A program made the position numbers and the translations under genes. Below are positions 26,128 through 35,447 of a DNA stretch of 64,000 nucleotides, piece after piece. Origin of the DNA: Pseudomonas lijiangensis (GTDB taxonomy: Bacteria > Pseudomonadota > Gammaproteobacteria > Pseudomonadales > Pseudomonadaceae); assembly GCF_018968705.1 (NCBI RefSeq), contig NZ_CP076668.1, positions 3,917,001-3,981,000 on the forward strand, given 5' to 3'. The stretch's first letter is position 1. The number at the start of each line of letters is the position of its first letter. The notes under the pieces were generated by a model. The model saw only the letters and a list, made by a program, of their open reading frames with translations, was not told the DNA's origin and searched no databases.

Positions 26128-28521
26128 TCAATGTGAAAACAACGAATTCCCCACTTTCCCGGCCATTTTCTCCGGTTTGATCAGGAACCGCGCCAGCGCT
26201 GGCAGCAGCCAGAGCGCGCCGAACATGTTCCACAGCAGCATGAAGGTCAGCATCAGGCCCATGTCAGCCTGGAACTTGATTGCCGAGAAGATCCAGGTGC
26301 AGACCCCGATGGCCAGGCACAGACCTGTGAACAGCACGGCCTTGCCTGTGGACTTGAGGGTTTCGTAATAGGCTTCCTGCAATGGCAAGCCCGCACGCAG
26401 GAAACTCTCCAGGCGGCTGTAGATATAAATGCCGTAATCGACACCGATCCCCACACCCAGCGCCACCACCGGCAAGGTCGCGACCTTCACGCCGATCCCC
26501 ATGAACGCCATCAGCGCGTTACCCAGCACCGAGGTCAGTACCAGTGGCAGAACGATACACAGCGTCGCCGCCCAGGAGCGGAAGGTGATCATGCACATGG
26601 CCGCGACACAGATATAAACCAGAATCAGGATAATCAGCTCGGACTGCTTGATCACTTCGTTGGTCGCGGCCTCGATCCCGGCGTTACCGGCTGCCAGCAG
26701 GAATTGCAGGTCCGGCGTGTTGTTCTCCTTGGCGAAGTCCTGCACCGCATGGACGGCGCGGTCCAGGGTTTCGGCCTTGTGATCGTTGAGGAACACCAGC
26801 AGCGGAGCCAGTGAGCAATCGTTGTTGTACAGGCCGTCGGCGCGGGCGATGGAACTGTTGAGCACGTCCTTGTTGCGCGACAGGGATTCCCACTTCAGGT
26901 TGCCTTCGTTCATGCCCTTGATGACTTGCTTGGAAACAGTCACCAGAGAAATGGCCGACTGCACGCCCGGCGTGTTCTCCATCTTCCACGCCAGCTCATT
27001 GATCGCCGACATGGTCGGATAGGCCGAGCAGCCTTCACGTGGCGTCTTGACCATCACCACCAGCACGTCGGAACTGGTGGAGTAATGACTGATGATGAAA
27101 TTGTTGTCCTGGTTGTAGCGCGAGTCGGGGCGCAGCTCGGGAGCGCCCTGATCCAGGTCGCCGATCTTCAGGTTCTGGCTGTACCAGAGGCCGCCACCGA
27201 AAGCCAGCAGCGCCAGGACGATGGAAACCGGAGCGACTTTCGGGCTCGCGAAGTTCGACAGCAGGCGCCAGAACGGATGCTCGGACACCGCATCCTGCTT
27301 GCTGCGCACCACCGCCCGTTTGCTGATGCCGACATAGGAAATCGCCACAGGCAAAAGAATCAGGTTGGTGAACACGATCACCGCCACACCGATGGAAGCA
27401 CCGATGGCCAGTTCGCGGATCACGCCGATATCGATGATCAACAAGGTAATGAAGCCCACGGCATCGGCCAGAATCGCAATCATCCCCGGCAGGAACAACT
27501 GGCGGAAAGTCCGGCGCGCAGCGGTCAGGGCATTGTCCGCATCGCTGGATTGCAGCGCGATACCGTTGATCTTCTGCACGCCATGGGAAATACCGATGGC
27601 AAAAATCAGGAACGGCACCAGCATCGAATACGGGTCGATGCCGAAGCCCACCACATGCATCAACCCGAGCTGCCAGATCACGGCAATCAGCGTGGTGCTC
27701 AATACCGCGATGGTGCTGCGGATGCAGCGCGTGAACCAGATCAGCAAGACCAGGGTAATGACAAAGGCGATGCCGAAGAACATCACCACCATGAACAGCC
27801 CGTCGATCAGATCACCGACCTTCTTGGCAAAGCCGACGATGTGGATCTTGATGTTCGGGTTCTGGGCCTGATACTTGTCGCGGATCTTTTCTTCGAGCTG
27901 ATGGGAGAACTGCTGGTAATCCAGCGCAAGCAGCTTGCCCTGATCCGCCGGGTCGGGGTAGGACTCCATCAGCGGCACATCGATGATGCTGGACTTGAAG
28001 TCGTTGGCGACCAGACGCCCTACCTGCCCGGACTTGAGCACGTTGTTGCGCAACTGATCGAGGCTCTTGTCCGAGCCGTCATAGCTCTGGGGGATGACTT
28101 CACCACCGGCAAAGCCTTCTTCGGTCACTTCGGTCCAGCGGACGCTGGGGCTCCACAGCGACTTGAGGCCCGAGCGGTCGACGCCTGAGATGTAGAACAC
28201 CTCGTCGTTGATCTCGCGCAGGGTTTCCATGTAGCCCTTGGAAAAGATGTCGCCATCCAGTGCTTCGACGGAAATGCGCACGGTATTGCCCAGATTCGCC
28301 AGGTCATTGCGGTGCGCCATCATGTTCTGGATGAACGGATGATCCAGCGGGATCATTTTCTCGAAACTGGTGGACGGCCGGACCTGCAGGGCCTGCCAGA
28401 ACAGGAAGCTGCTGGTCAGCAGACACAGCAGGATCACCGTCGGGCGATTGTTGAAGATCAGGCGTTCAAGGAAGGTTGCCTTGTCGCCTTTATGCTGCTG
28501 TTCGTGATGAAGGTTGGTCAT
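26128..28521 (-). CDS. RND/MMPL-type exporter
   Basis: 797 residues, with the duplicated MMPL layout: one helix near residue 35, a large periplasmic loop, five to six helices (about 235-400), a second loop, and a last helix block from about 640. Segments such as FAIGISHGVQKINGIALQ and VVALGVGIGVDYGIYIYSRLESFL are the paired helix-4-type motifs of the family. At under 800 residues it is closer to hopanoid/lipid exporters (HpnN, MmpL) than to AcrB. It is 27 nt downstream of a secreted YCF48-like propeller gene, so the two proteins probably work together in the envelope. The cargo is unknown; lipids or hydrophobic compounds are most likely. Confidence 0.9.
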   Translation of the reverse strand: MTNLHHEQQHKGDKATFLERLIFNNRPTVILLCLLTSSFLFWQALQVRPSTSFEKMIPLDHPFIQNMMAHRNDLANLGNTVRISVEALDGDIFSKGYMETLREINDEVFYISGVDRSGLKSLWSPSVRWTEVTEEGFAGGEVIPQSYDGSDKSLDQLRNNVLKSGQVGRLVANDFKSSIIDVPLMESYPDPADQGKLLALDYQQFSHQLEEKIRDKYQAQNPNIKIHIVGFAKKVGDLIDGLFMVVMFFGIAFVITLVLLIWFTRCIRSTIAVLSTTLIAVIWQLGLMHVVGFGIDPYSMLVPFLIFAIGISHGVQKINGIALQSSDADNALTAARRTFRQLFLPGMIAILADAVGFITLLIIDIGVIRELAIGASIGVAVIVFTNLILLPVAISYVGISKRAVVRSKQDAVSEHPFWRLLSNFASPKVAPVSIVLALLAFGGGLWYSQNLKIGDLDQGAPELRPDSRYNQDNNFIISHYSTSSDVLVVMVKTPREGCSAYPTMSAINELAWKMENTPGVQSAISLVTVSKQVIKGMNEGNLKWESLSRNKDVLNSSIARADGLYNNDCSLAPLLVFLNDHKAETLDRAVHAVQDFAKENNTPDLQFLLAAGNAGIEAATNEVIKQSELIILILVYICVAAMCMITFRSWAATLCIVLPLVLTSVLGNALMAFMGIGVKVATLPVVALGVGIGVDYGIYIYSRLESFLRAGLPLQEAYYETLKSTGKAVLFTGLCLAIGVCTWIFSAIKFQADMGLMLTFMLLWNMFGALWLLPALARFLIKPEKMAGKVGNSLFSH

Positions 28522-28548
28522 GCCTGAATGTCCCCGCCCTGAAGGTTC

Positions 28549-29589
28549 TTATTGTTGGGTCGTCTCGGCACCCGTGGGCGAGGCGACGCGTACGCCCCCC
28601 TGCCCGACCAGAATCAGATTGCCTCGGTCATTGGTGGTCACACCCGCCAGCGAAATGCGGTCGGGGCGGTTGAATATCTCGAAAGTCTGACCATCATCGG
28701 TGCTGCGCATGACGCTGCCACCATTGCCCACCAGAATCAGCGAACCATCGGCCAGCAAGGTGGCATTGGCCAGGCCGAACTCCAGTGGCCCGCGGGCTGC
28801 ATTCAGGGAGATGGTTTCCCAGGTATCGCCAAAATCGGTGGAGCGAAACAGATTGCCCCGCAGGCCATAGGCCAATAGCGTCGAAGGCTGGGCGGTGCCG
28901 GTCACACCGAACAATGAGCCCTGGTAAGGGCCTTCGAGCTTTTCCCAGCTCTGGCCGTCATCGCCGGAACGGAACATGCTGCCCGCTTCACCGACAATGA
29001 ACAGGCCGGCGTCCTTGACCTGAGCGATGCTGTTGAGGTGAAACTGGTCCTCGTTATCGAGCCGGTCGCTGACATCTTCCCACTGCTTGCCGCCATCGGT
29101 GGTGGTCAACAATGCGCCATAGGCCCCTACGGCAAAACCGTTATTCAGGTCCTTGAACCAGACATCCAGCAAAGGTGCCTCGCGCTTGAGGTCTTCGAAC
29201 TGCTTGCTCCAGGTCTTGCCGCCATCGGTGGTTGCAAGTACCTGGGCATCATGGCCGACAGCCCAGCCGTGCTGCTCATCGACAAAGTACACCGCCGTCA
29301 GCAACTGGCGGGTCGGCACTTTGGCCTGCACCCAGCTCTTGCCCTGATCGTCGGAATAGAGAATGTGGCCGTGATCGCCAACTACCACCAACCGCGCCCC
29401 GGCGTGGGCCACGTCCAGCAACAGGCCACGTGCGGCCTTGGCGGATTCGATGGAGTAGATAGCGTCTGCGGAGGGTTTTGCAGGATCGGAAGCGGCCTGT
29501 GAAACAGTTGCTGATGCCAGAAGCGCCATGCAAAGCGCCAGGGACAGGCCCGCGGATGATCGGGTGCGCCGGATGAAGGGCTCACTCAT
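28549..29589 (-). CDS. Secreted YCF48/BNR-like beta-propeller
   Basis: 346 residues with an N-terminal signal peptide (Arg-rich start, hydrophobic core, cleavage near SQA-AS). At least five or six Asp-box-like turns are visible: SDDQGKSW, TTDGGKTW, TTDGGKQW, SGDDGQSW, STDFGDTW, STDDGQTF. This is the YCF48/HCF136 fold, which in plants and cyanobacteria helps photosystem II assembly; in Pseudomonas such proteins lie next to MMPL exporters and their role is not settled. It is the first gene of the two-gene operon. Confidence 0.9.
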   Translation of the reverse strand: MSEPFIRRTRSSAGLSLALCMALLASATVSQAASDPAKPSADAIYSIESAKAARGLLLDVAHAGARLVVVGDHGHILYSDDQGKSWVQAKVPTRQLLTAVYFVDEQHGWAVGHDAQVLATTDGGKTWSKQFEDLKREAPLLDVWFKDLNNGFAVGAYGALLTTTDGGKQWEDVSDRLDNEDQFHLNSIAQVKDAGLFIVGEAGSMFRSGDDGQSWEKLEGPYQGSLFGVTGTAQPSTLLAYGLRGNLFRSTDFGDTWETISLNAARGPLEFGLANATLLADGSLILVGNGGSVMRSTDDGQTFEIFNRPDRISLAGVTTNDRGNLILVGQGGVRVASPTGAETTQQ

Positions 29590-29755
29590 GGACTTCTCCC
29601 GTTATTGTTATCAGGTGTTTTCTGTAGGCCGGAACGCTCTAGCCTTACCCTTTTGGAAGCAGTCACATCCTAGTCGGCTTTTCAAATCCGTGACAATCGA
29701 CAACTCGTTATCTTTTGTTAAGCACTGCGCAATTGGACTGTATTGTGCAGACTCT

Positions 29756-29843
29756 GTGGGAGGCAGCTTGCTGGCGACTTTCACGTACAGCCGCAGAATC
29801 TCTGCCAGTTTTCAGGCCTCTTCGCCAGCAAGCTGCCTCCCAC
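29756..29843. repeat. REP pair (REPIN)
   Basis: Inverted copies of GTGGGAGGCAGCTTGCTGGC, in the 281-bp gap between the YCF48-like gene and the last gene of the PspA operon. The spacer closely resembles that of 47222-47308. I see nothing else in this gap. Confidence 0.9.
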
Positions 29844-29870
29844 ATGTGTTGTTTGTGCCTTGAATAGGCA

Positions 29871-31028
29871 TCAATCGATCACGACATGCGGCAGAAACCG
29901 GCTGGTGTCCTTGGTAATCAGGCTCTCGTCTTCGCGAATGCCGATTCCCGAGGCCAGGTCACCGATCACCCAGGAGCCAATCAGGGTGTAGCTGTCGTCG
30001 AATTTCGGCAGTGGCGAATAGGCTTGCAGGATGTAAGGCGCATCGGTGTAAGGCCCGTCGACGGCAATCACCTGATCGCTCGGCGTGCGCATTTCGATAT
30101 TGGCGCCCTCACGGGAGAAATACGGCTTGCGGACCCAGCCTTTGGGCACAGGCTTTTCGGGGTTGCGGTCGATATGGGCAGGCAGCAGGTTCGGATGGCC
30201 TTCGTTGAACTGCCACAACAGCGGCAATATGCCCTTGTTGCTCAGGATCGCCTTCCAGGCGGGCTCGACGAACTGGGTACCGCTGGCCGCCACGTGCTGG
30301 CCGAACGGTTCGTGAAAGATATGCTCCCAGGCATGCAGCTTGAACAGCCGCTCTATCCAGCGCCCTTCCATATCGACGAAACGCCCTTCGCCGTTAAGCC
30401 CGATGTCTTCGATATCGATATGCCGCGCATCGATGCCGACGTGGGCCGCCATGCGGCGCAGAAAATCCGTGGTGCCCCGGTCTTCCACCGAACCGGACAT
30501 CGATGAAAAGTAGAACGGGCTGGTACGCGGAAACTCCGCGAAGGCCCGCACAACATCTTCTGCAATGGAGTTGAACTGGGTGGCATGAGCCGGCAGCACG
30601 CCCCGGGCCATCTGCTCTTCGAGCCAGAGCAACTGAAATGCCCCGGCTTCCATCAGGCTGGTGGGCGTATCGGCATTGATTTCGTACATCTTCGCCGGCC
30701 CGGTGCCGTCGTAGGCAAAGTCGAAACGCCCGTAAAGATGCGGGTGCCCCTGCTTCCATGAACTGCGAATCAGGTCGAAGAAAGCTTCGGGAATCGCCAG
30801 TTGCTCAAGCAATTCTTCGCTGTCCACGACCCGCGATACAGCATCCAGGCACATCTGGTGAAGCTCCTGGGTCGGCGCTTCAAGATCGCGGGTGATCTGC
30901 TGCTCGGTGAACAGGTAATACCCGCGCTCGTCCCAGTAGCGTTCGCCGTCGATGGTGTGGAAGTCGAACCCCTCACGCTCTGCGGTGGCTCGCCAGTCCG
31001 GGCGTTCCTGGATGCTGATCTTTTTCAT
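29871..31028 (-). CDS. Glutathionylspermidine synthase-like ATP-grasp ligase (YjfC/YgiC)
   Basis: 385 residues. It begins MKKISIQERPDWRATAEREGFDFHTIDGERYWDE and ends IGSWVIGDLASGIGIREDESLITKDTSRFLPHVV, both typical of the YjfC/YgiC branch of the GSP_synth domain; YEINADTPTSLMEAG and EPAWKAILSNKGILPLLW belong to the ATP-grasp core. It lacks the N-terminal amidase half of true glutathionylspermidine synthase. Such ATP-grasp enzymes form amide bonds between a carboxylate and an amine; the real substrate of YjfC is unproven. Last gene of the PspA operon, 12 nt after the DUF1190 lipoprotein. Confidence 0.92.
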   Translation of the reverse strand: MKKISIQERPDWRATAEREGFDFHTIDGERYWDERGYYLFTEQQITRDLEAPTQELHQMCLDAVSRVVDSEELLEQLAIPEAFFDLIRSSWKQGHPHLYGRFDFAYDGTGPAKMYEINADTPTSLMEAGAFQLLWLEEQMARGVLPAHATQFNSIAEDVVRAFAEFPRTSPFYFSSMSGSVEDRGTTDFLRRMAAHVGIDARHIDIEDIGLNGEGRFVDMEGRWIERLFKLHAWEHIFHEPFGQHVAASGTQFVEPAWKAILSNKGILPLLWQFNEGHPNLLPAHIDRNPEKPVPKGWVRKPYFSREGANIEMRTPSDQVIAVDGPYTDAPYILQAYSPLPKFDDSYTLIGSWVIGDLASGIGIREDESLITKDTSRFLPHVVID

Positions 31029-31040
31029 GAGCCGCTGTCC

Positions 31041-31781
31041 TCAACCGCCGAAACTGCTGCCGCCGCTGCTCTTCCCGCCCCAGCCACTGCGCGCCGAAGC
31101 CTGACTGCCGAAGCCGCCACGCGAAATCGTCGAAGACACCGACGAACCGGAGCCGGAACTGCCAAGGCTGCGTCCCAGCGTGTTCTTGCTGTAGCTATTG
31201 TCCGGGCTGGATCTGGCCTGGGTGGACCGACTGAAGGTTTTGCCCCGGTCTATCTGGCCGGGCAAGGAAGAGGTGTAATACCCGCCACGATCATCGCGGG
31301 TCTGATATACGGGCTGCGAGTAGTAGCGCTGGTTACCAAACCCGTTGCTGAGCAGGTTACCGATCAGCAACCCGGTCAACAGGCCACTGGTGCCGCTCAT
31401 GCCGGCAGGCGCTGACTGGGCAACTTCCTGATTGGCTCTGTCCAGGGCGTCCTTGGGAACATTGCCGGAGAAACCCAGCTCGAAGCCGCCCATTTTCGGC
31501 ATGTACTTGCCGTCGGAGGTGACCTGACAGTAATCCGGCACGAAGTCGGCATCGCAGGAAGCCTTGTCATCGTAAGTGGGTGCAATGCGCCGATGATCGG
31601 ACAAGGCCTGCATATAGGCATCCGAGCACACATCGACGGGCACTTTGGACTCGACACACTCCTGAACGGACTTGAAGTTGGCCTGGGCAGTGAAATTCGA
31701 GGTATCTTCCGGTGCCCCACATCCGGAAAGAGCGAGGGGAAGCGTGCTGGCAAGCACAAGTTTTGCTGGACTGCGTCTCAT
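31041..31781 (-). CDS. DUF1190 lipoprotein (YjfM/YgiB-like)
   Basis: 246 residues. The lipobox LALSGC gives a lipoprotein signal, with Cys21 as the likely lipidation site. Cysteine-rich N-terminal domain (QECVESKVPVDVCSDAY, SCDADFVPDYC), then a Gly/Ser-rich, low-complexity tail that ends GGKSSGGSSFGG. DUF1190 genes sit next to YgiC/YjfC ATP-grasp genes in many bacteria, as here. The Ser/Gly tail is a possible acceptor for modification, but that is speculation. Function unknown. Confidence 0.88.
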   Translation of the reverse strand: MRRSPAKLVLASTLPLALSGCGAPEDTSNFTAQANFKSVQECVESKVPVDVCSDAYMQALSDHRRIAPTYDDKASCDADFVPDYCQVTSDGKYMPKMGGFELGFSGNVPKDALDRANQEVAQSAPAGMSGTSGLLTGLLIGNLLSNGFGNQRYYSQPVYQTRDDRGGYYTSSLPGQIDRGKTFSRSTQARSSPDNSYSKNTLGRSLGSSGSGSSVSSTISRGGFGSQASARSGWGGKSSGGSSFGG

Positions 31782-31808
31782 CGTAAGTCTCCTTGACCGT
31801 CGCCGCTG

Positions 31809-32234
31809 TCAGACCGAAGGGGTCATGCAGGCCGCGTTGAGCAGACCGACGCTAATGGCAACACTGGCGGAGTAGATGGCCGCTGCCGTCTCGCCTCTGA
31901 CAATGCGCGCCGAAAGGCCCTTGAGCACCAGACTGGTGACCCCGAACGCCAGCAGTTGCACCACAGCGGCAATCACCACCCAGACGATCACGTCCAGAAT
32001 GCCGACGCTGTACGTGATGATGTTGCTGGCCGGCAGCGCAAAACCGATCAGCGAGCCGCCCAGTGCCAAGGCTGCCGCGCTGTTGTTCTCGCGGATCAGG
32101 GCAAATTCCTTGTGAGGCGTGACCCTGCTGTAGATGAACTGGAACAGGGCGAACAGAATCGCCGCCACCAGGATGTACATGATGAAACCAAACACGGCAG
32201 TGGCGTTGAGCGACATACGCAGCGCGTCGATCAT
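31809..32234 (-). CDS. DUF350 membrane protein (YjfL-like)
   Basis: 141 residues with four hydrophobic helices in two repeats of the DUF350 unit: FGFIMYILVAAILFALFQFIY then LGGSLIGFALPASNIITYSV, followed by VWVVIAAVVQLLAFGVTSL and a last helix near AIYSASVAISVGLLNAA. An inner-membrane protein of unknown role, found in operons with PspA homologues and ATP-grasp ligases. It lies 13 nt after the DUF2491 gene. Confidence 0.9.
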   Translation of the reverse strand: MIDALRMSLNATAVFGFIMYILVAAILFALFQFIYSRVTPHKEFALIRENNSAAALALGGSLIGFALPASNIITYSVGILDVIVWVVIAAVVQLLAFGVTSLVLKGLSARIVRGETAAAIYSASVAISVGLLNAACMTPSV

Positions 32235-32247
32235 GGGGATTTCCTTG

Positions 32248-32901
32248 TCATAGAACGTTGATATCAGTGGATTGCAGCGTTACGCCAACCGCCGTTGTCA
32301 GGGTGATGGCACCCTCTTCGTCTTCTTCTACCGAAAACAGCAGAAATTCCCGACGATTGATCAAGCCCGTTTCCCGGGCGTACAGCATGCTCAGGTGCCG
32401 GATGCGATAGCCGCCGTCAGGGCTGCTCACCTCTTCGTCCATGGGCGTCAGCTCGGTCTGACCGGTTTCGGTCCCCCACTGGCGCTCGAACACTTCGCCA
32501 TCGTGCTCATAGGTCGGCAGGCCGATCTTAGAGGACGGGCCGGTCAGGCGCAGTAACTCGTCCTTGCTGGCAATGGGCGAGGCACTGTAATAGCCGAACA
32601 GAATGATGTCTTGAATATCTTCAGGATTGGGGCCGTTGCTGACCACCTGCAGAAAATAATCCTCGTTATCCAGATAGAAACGATGGATGGACATCGACTG
32701 GCCAAGATCGATACGGCCCACGGCCCAGACCTTTTCGTCGCCCGGCAGGACCACTTCGGAATGACCGTCGAGCAGCATTTTCAGCGACGAATCCAGGCAC
32801 AGCATGCGCCCCGAAGCCAGGCCAAAAGGACTGGTCGGGCCGCTGGCGTTACCGGACGACTTGGGCGCCTCCAGTCCCATGGCACGTTTGAACCAACTCA
32901 T
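32248..32901 (-). CDS. DUF2491 protein (YjfK-like)
   Basis: 217 residues, soluble, no signal peptide. MSWFKRAMGLEAPK at the start and YFLQVVSNGPNPEDIQDIILF in the middle match the YjfK/DUF2491 family. The function is unknown. It overlaps the ion-channel gene upstream by 4 nt (ATGA), showing that the channel is part of this operon and not a chance insertion between operons. Confidence 0.88.
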   Translation of the reverse strand: MSWFKRAMGLEAPKSSGNASGPTSPFGLASGRMLCLDSSLKMLLDGHSEVVLPGDEKVWAVGRIDLGQSMSIHRFYLDNEDYFLQVVSNGPNPEDIQDIILFGYYSASPIASKDELLRLTGPSSKIGLPTYEHDGEVFERQWGTETGQTELTPMDEEVSSPDGGYRIRHLSMLYARETGLINRREFLLFSVEEDEEGAITLTTAVGVTLQSTDINVL

Positions 32902-33923
32902 AGCGCATCTCCCTGCAATCGGCTGGAAGCGATGTAGAAAATTTCCCCGCCGCGAATAGACACATCATTGGCAGGATTGATCTCGAACTGCCCGCTGGCA
33001 GATGAGCGATAGCCGATCAGCGTGGCATTGAATTCCTGGCGCAGGCGCACATAGAGCTCGCCGCAGGAGGACGTGAAATCGGCAGGCAGCACATGGCGGA
33101 ATTGCGTGGCGCCCTGGCCGATGCACAGCAACTCGTTGATCACGCTGCTGGAGCCCGGGTCCTGAGAGGAACGGACCAGCATTTCGATAGCCATGTCTGA
33201 CGTGCATTCCAGTTCGGGGGCGTAGGTTCTGGCCAGCGCCGCCCGCTCGGAATTATTGAAGTGAGCCACGACATGGCCCGATGGCCCAAGGCTCTTGAGC
33301 GTCAGCACAATGGCCAGGGTCAGACTGTCGGACTGGGTATGCACCAGAATCCGCTGGGCACCGATGACACCGGCACGGATCAACAGCGCAGGCGAATCCA
33401 GGGAATCGCCCTTGATAAAGGATGCCCGGCCCGGCATGGGGTTTTCCGCAATGATCGAGTCGCAGATCACAAGCCCCCCACGGCTGGTCGAGACGTCCTG
33501 ATCGAGCAGTTCGACGATGCGTTCACTGGACTCGCCATCCCAACCCACCAGAACCGTATGGCCCTTGAGTGCAGAGCAATCGCCCTGTCCCTTCATGTTT
33601 CTTCTCCAGATATCGCCGACCGAAGTCGATGCCTTGCCGATCACGGCGGTCAGCAAGGCGATACCGCCCAGCATGATCCAGGTGGTGGTGATGACCTTGC
33701 CCCAGCCGGATTTGGGCGACAGATCGCCATAGCCGACCGTGGTCGCGGTGGTCAGGTAGAAATAGGTGAAATCGACGCCCTGGAGCAGATGATCCTCGCC
33801 GGCCAGGGTCAGCAACACCCATGAAACGGAATAATGCACGGCCAGCAATATACCGATCCCGGCCCAGCCGAACCGGTCGAAGAATACCGAGGCGTGACGC
33901 CGAAGCAACAGAAACAGGGTCAT
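32898..33923 (-). CDS. Two-helix potassium channel with RCK-like domains
   Basis: 341 residues. One helix near residues 20-40, a pore loop with the selectivity filter TTVGYGD (residues 61-67), a second helix (VITTTWIMLGGIALLTAVIG), then a large cytoplasmic part. GHTVLVGWDGESSERIVELL and VICDSII at the expected spacing resemble a TrkA-N/RCK Rossmann fold, although its first loop is GWDGES rather than GxGxxG. The C-terminus (ATLIGYRSSASGQFEINPANDVSIRGGEIFYI) resembles a TrkA-C domain. Related proteins include Kch- and CASTOR-like channels. It lies between the PspA and DUF2491 genes; the E. coli yjf operon has no such gene at this point. Confidence 0.9.
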   Translation of the reverse strand: MTLFLLLRRHASVFFDRFGWAGIGILLAVHYSVSWVLLTLAGEDHLLQGVDFTYFYLTTATTVGYGDLSPKSGWGKVITTTWIMLGGIALLTAVIGKASTSVGDIWRRNMKGQGDCSALKGHTVLVGWDGESSERIVELLDQDVSTSRGGLVICDSIIAENPMPGRASFIKGDSLDSPALLIRAGVIGAQRILVHTQSDSLTLAIVLTLKSLGPSGHVVAHFNNSERAALARTYAPELECTSDMAIEMLVRSSQDPGSSSVINELLCIGQGATQFRHVLPADFTSSCGELYVRLRQEFNATLIGYRSSASGQFEINPANDVSIRGGEIFYIASSRLQGDAL

Positions 33924-34009
33924 CCGTTCAAATCCTTGAGTCAGCGTTCACTTCCGTACAGCCCCGCCCACGCACGGGATGGCCTTTGCAGCCATCCCTT
34001 CCAGACAGC

Positions 34010-34717
34010 TTACTGGGCGGGTGTCTGGTTACGGGCCTTCAGGCGCGCCAGCACATCTTCGGCACCGCCATTCTTGGCGCCGATGCCAGCGTCCTGCAGG
34101 CGACGCTCAAGGTCGCTGCCGCTGGACTGGCTGGCCATTTCTTCAGCCGCTTCCAGCTTGGCGTCCTGTTCATCCTGACGCTGCTTCAGACGCGCCAGAG
34201 AACTCACCGCATTTTCTACCGAGCCGCTGGCACCACCGGTCGCCGAGGCCGTGGCAACCCGCGCCTTTTGCACGGTTTCACGAGCCTTGGCCATTTCGAC
34301 CTGCTGCTTGAGGCCCTTGATGCGGGATTCGGCCTTGAGCACCTGATCCTGCAACAGATTGACCTGCTTGTTGAACTGATCGGCCAGCTCCTGCTCCTGA
34401 TCGCGCAGGGCTTCGATCTCTGCGACCTTTGCCGCGCACTCGACGGCCAGGGATTCTTCACCCTTGTTCAGTGCCTGCAGGGCACGGTTTTCCCAGTTGG
34501 CAATGCTGGTGGCGTGCTCTTCAAGACGCTGAGCGGACAGCTTGTGCTTGGCCTTGATGGTGATCAGGCCGTCGCGAGCCTTGACCAGTGCGCTGTCGGC
34601 GTCGCGGATTTCCTGGTCCAGAATGCGGATGGCATTGGCATCGACAATCGACTCGCCGACTTCGGAAGCACCGCCACGAACGGCAGTCACCAGTTTTTTC
34701 CAGATACTTGTGGTCAT
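34010..34717 (-). CDS. PspA/IM30 family protein (YjfJ-like)
   Basis: 235 residues from ATG 34717, with AGGAGGAAAG just upstream. MTTSIWKKLVTAVRGGASEVGESI differs from the amphipathic helix of classical PspA (GIFSRFADIVN), but the long coiled coil (residues 30-165, e.g. DQEIRDADSALVKARDGLITIKAKH and LQDQVLKAESRIKGLKQQVEMAKA) is the PspA/Vipp1 fold. Such proteins form ESCRT-III-like polymers on stressed membranes. The C-terminal 60 residues carry a second, more charged region. YjfI precedes it by 26 nt. Regulation is not visible. Confidence 0.9.
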   Translation of the reverse strand: MTTSIWKKLVTAVRGGASEVGESIVDANAIRILDQEIRDADSALVKARDGLITIKAKHKLSAQRLEEHATSIANWENRALQALNKGEESLAVECAAKVAEIEALRDQEQELADQFNKQVNLLQDQVLKAESRIKGLKQQVEMAKARETVQKARVATASATGGASGSVENAVSSLARLKQRQDEQDAKLEAAEEMASQSSGSDLERRLQDAGIGAKNGGAEDVLARLKARNQTPAQ

Positions 34718-34743
34718 GAATTCTTTCCTCCTGACAGGACTAT

Positions 34744-35397
34744 TCAGCGGATGAAATGGTCGTCGAAAGCTTCGGCCGCACGGATCACGTTGTCCGCGAG
34801 GGTAAAGATTTCCTGAACAATCACCGTTAGGGACGATGCGGCGCTCAGTGCGCCAAACAGGCAATAGACTTCCTGGTCGTCAGCCAGGGTTTCGATACCC
34901 ACCGACGACAGGGGAAACAGGTCACGGCTGCGCAGGACGACATTGTTGAAAGCGGCCACATCCTTGATGTTGCTCACTTCGATCAGCGTGGCATCGGCCA
35001 GGATCTGGTCGCCCGCCACCGCAATGTAGATCGGCAGGTCGCCATAGCCTTTCATGGTCAACCGGATGCCGGCCTCGGCACCTTCGGTCACGGCCAGCTC
35101 AATTTCACCTTGAGTGACCAGGTCCAGCTCGGCCAGAGACTTCTGCAGGGAGCTGATGGTCCAGTGGGTGTTCTCGGTCATGAAATCCTCCAATTTGATT
35201 CTCTCGCCCAGAAAGGGCTGCCTTAGCGCTTTTTCGATGCCGCGCAATGCATCGACGTTTTCAGGGCGGATCCAGAACTCACGCTTGACCAGACCCGCTT
35301 CCTTGAGTCGCAGACGCATTTCACGCATGTAATCGGTAGAACTCTTTGACACCTTGGCCGGGAGTACCGAACTGTCGCCTTTGGTTTTACGAGGCAC
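34744..35397 (-). CDS. DUF2170 protein (YjfI-like)
   Basis: 217 residues. The basic N-terminus contains KSSTDYMREMRLRLKEAGLVKREFWI, a pattern seen in short DNA-binding or ribbon-helix-helix-like segments, so an operon regulator is possible. The remainder (from about residue 75) is the DUF2170 domain, with QGEIELAVTEGAEAGIRLTMKGYGDLPIYIAV. First gene of the minus-strand operon with PspA, channel, DUF2491, DUF350, DUF1190 and ATP-grasp genes, in the same order as E. coli yjfI-J-K-L-M-C. Confidence 0.88.
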   Translation of the reverse strand: MPRKTKGDSSVLPAKVSKSSTDYMREMRLRLKEAGLVKREFWIRPENVDALRGIEKALRQPFLGERIKLEDFMTENTHWTISSLQKSLAELDLVTQGEIELAVTEGAEAGIRLTMKGYGDLPIYIAVAGDQILADATLIEVSNIKDVAAFNNVVLRSRDLFPLSSVGIETLADDQEVYCLFGALSAASSLTVIVQEIFTLADNVIRAAEAFDDHFIR

Positions 35398-35447
35398 TGG
35401 CGTTCCCCTGTGATGTTAATGCCGATCAGTCAAGGCATATGTCACTT

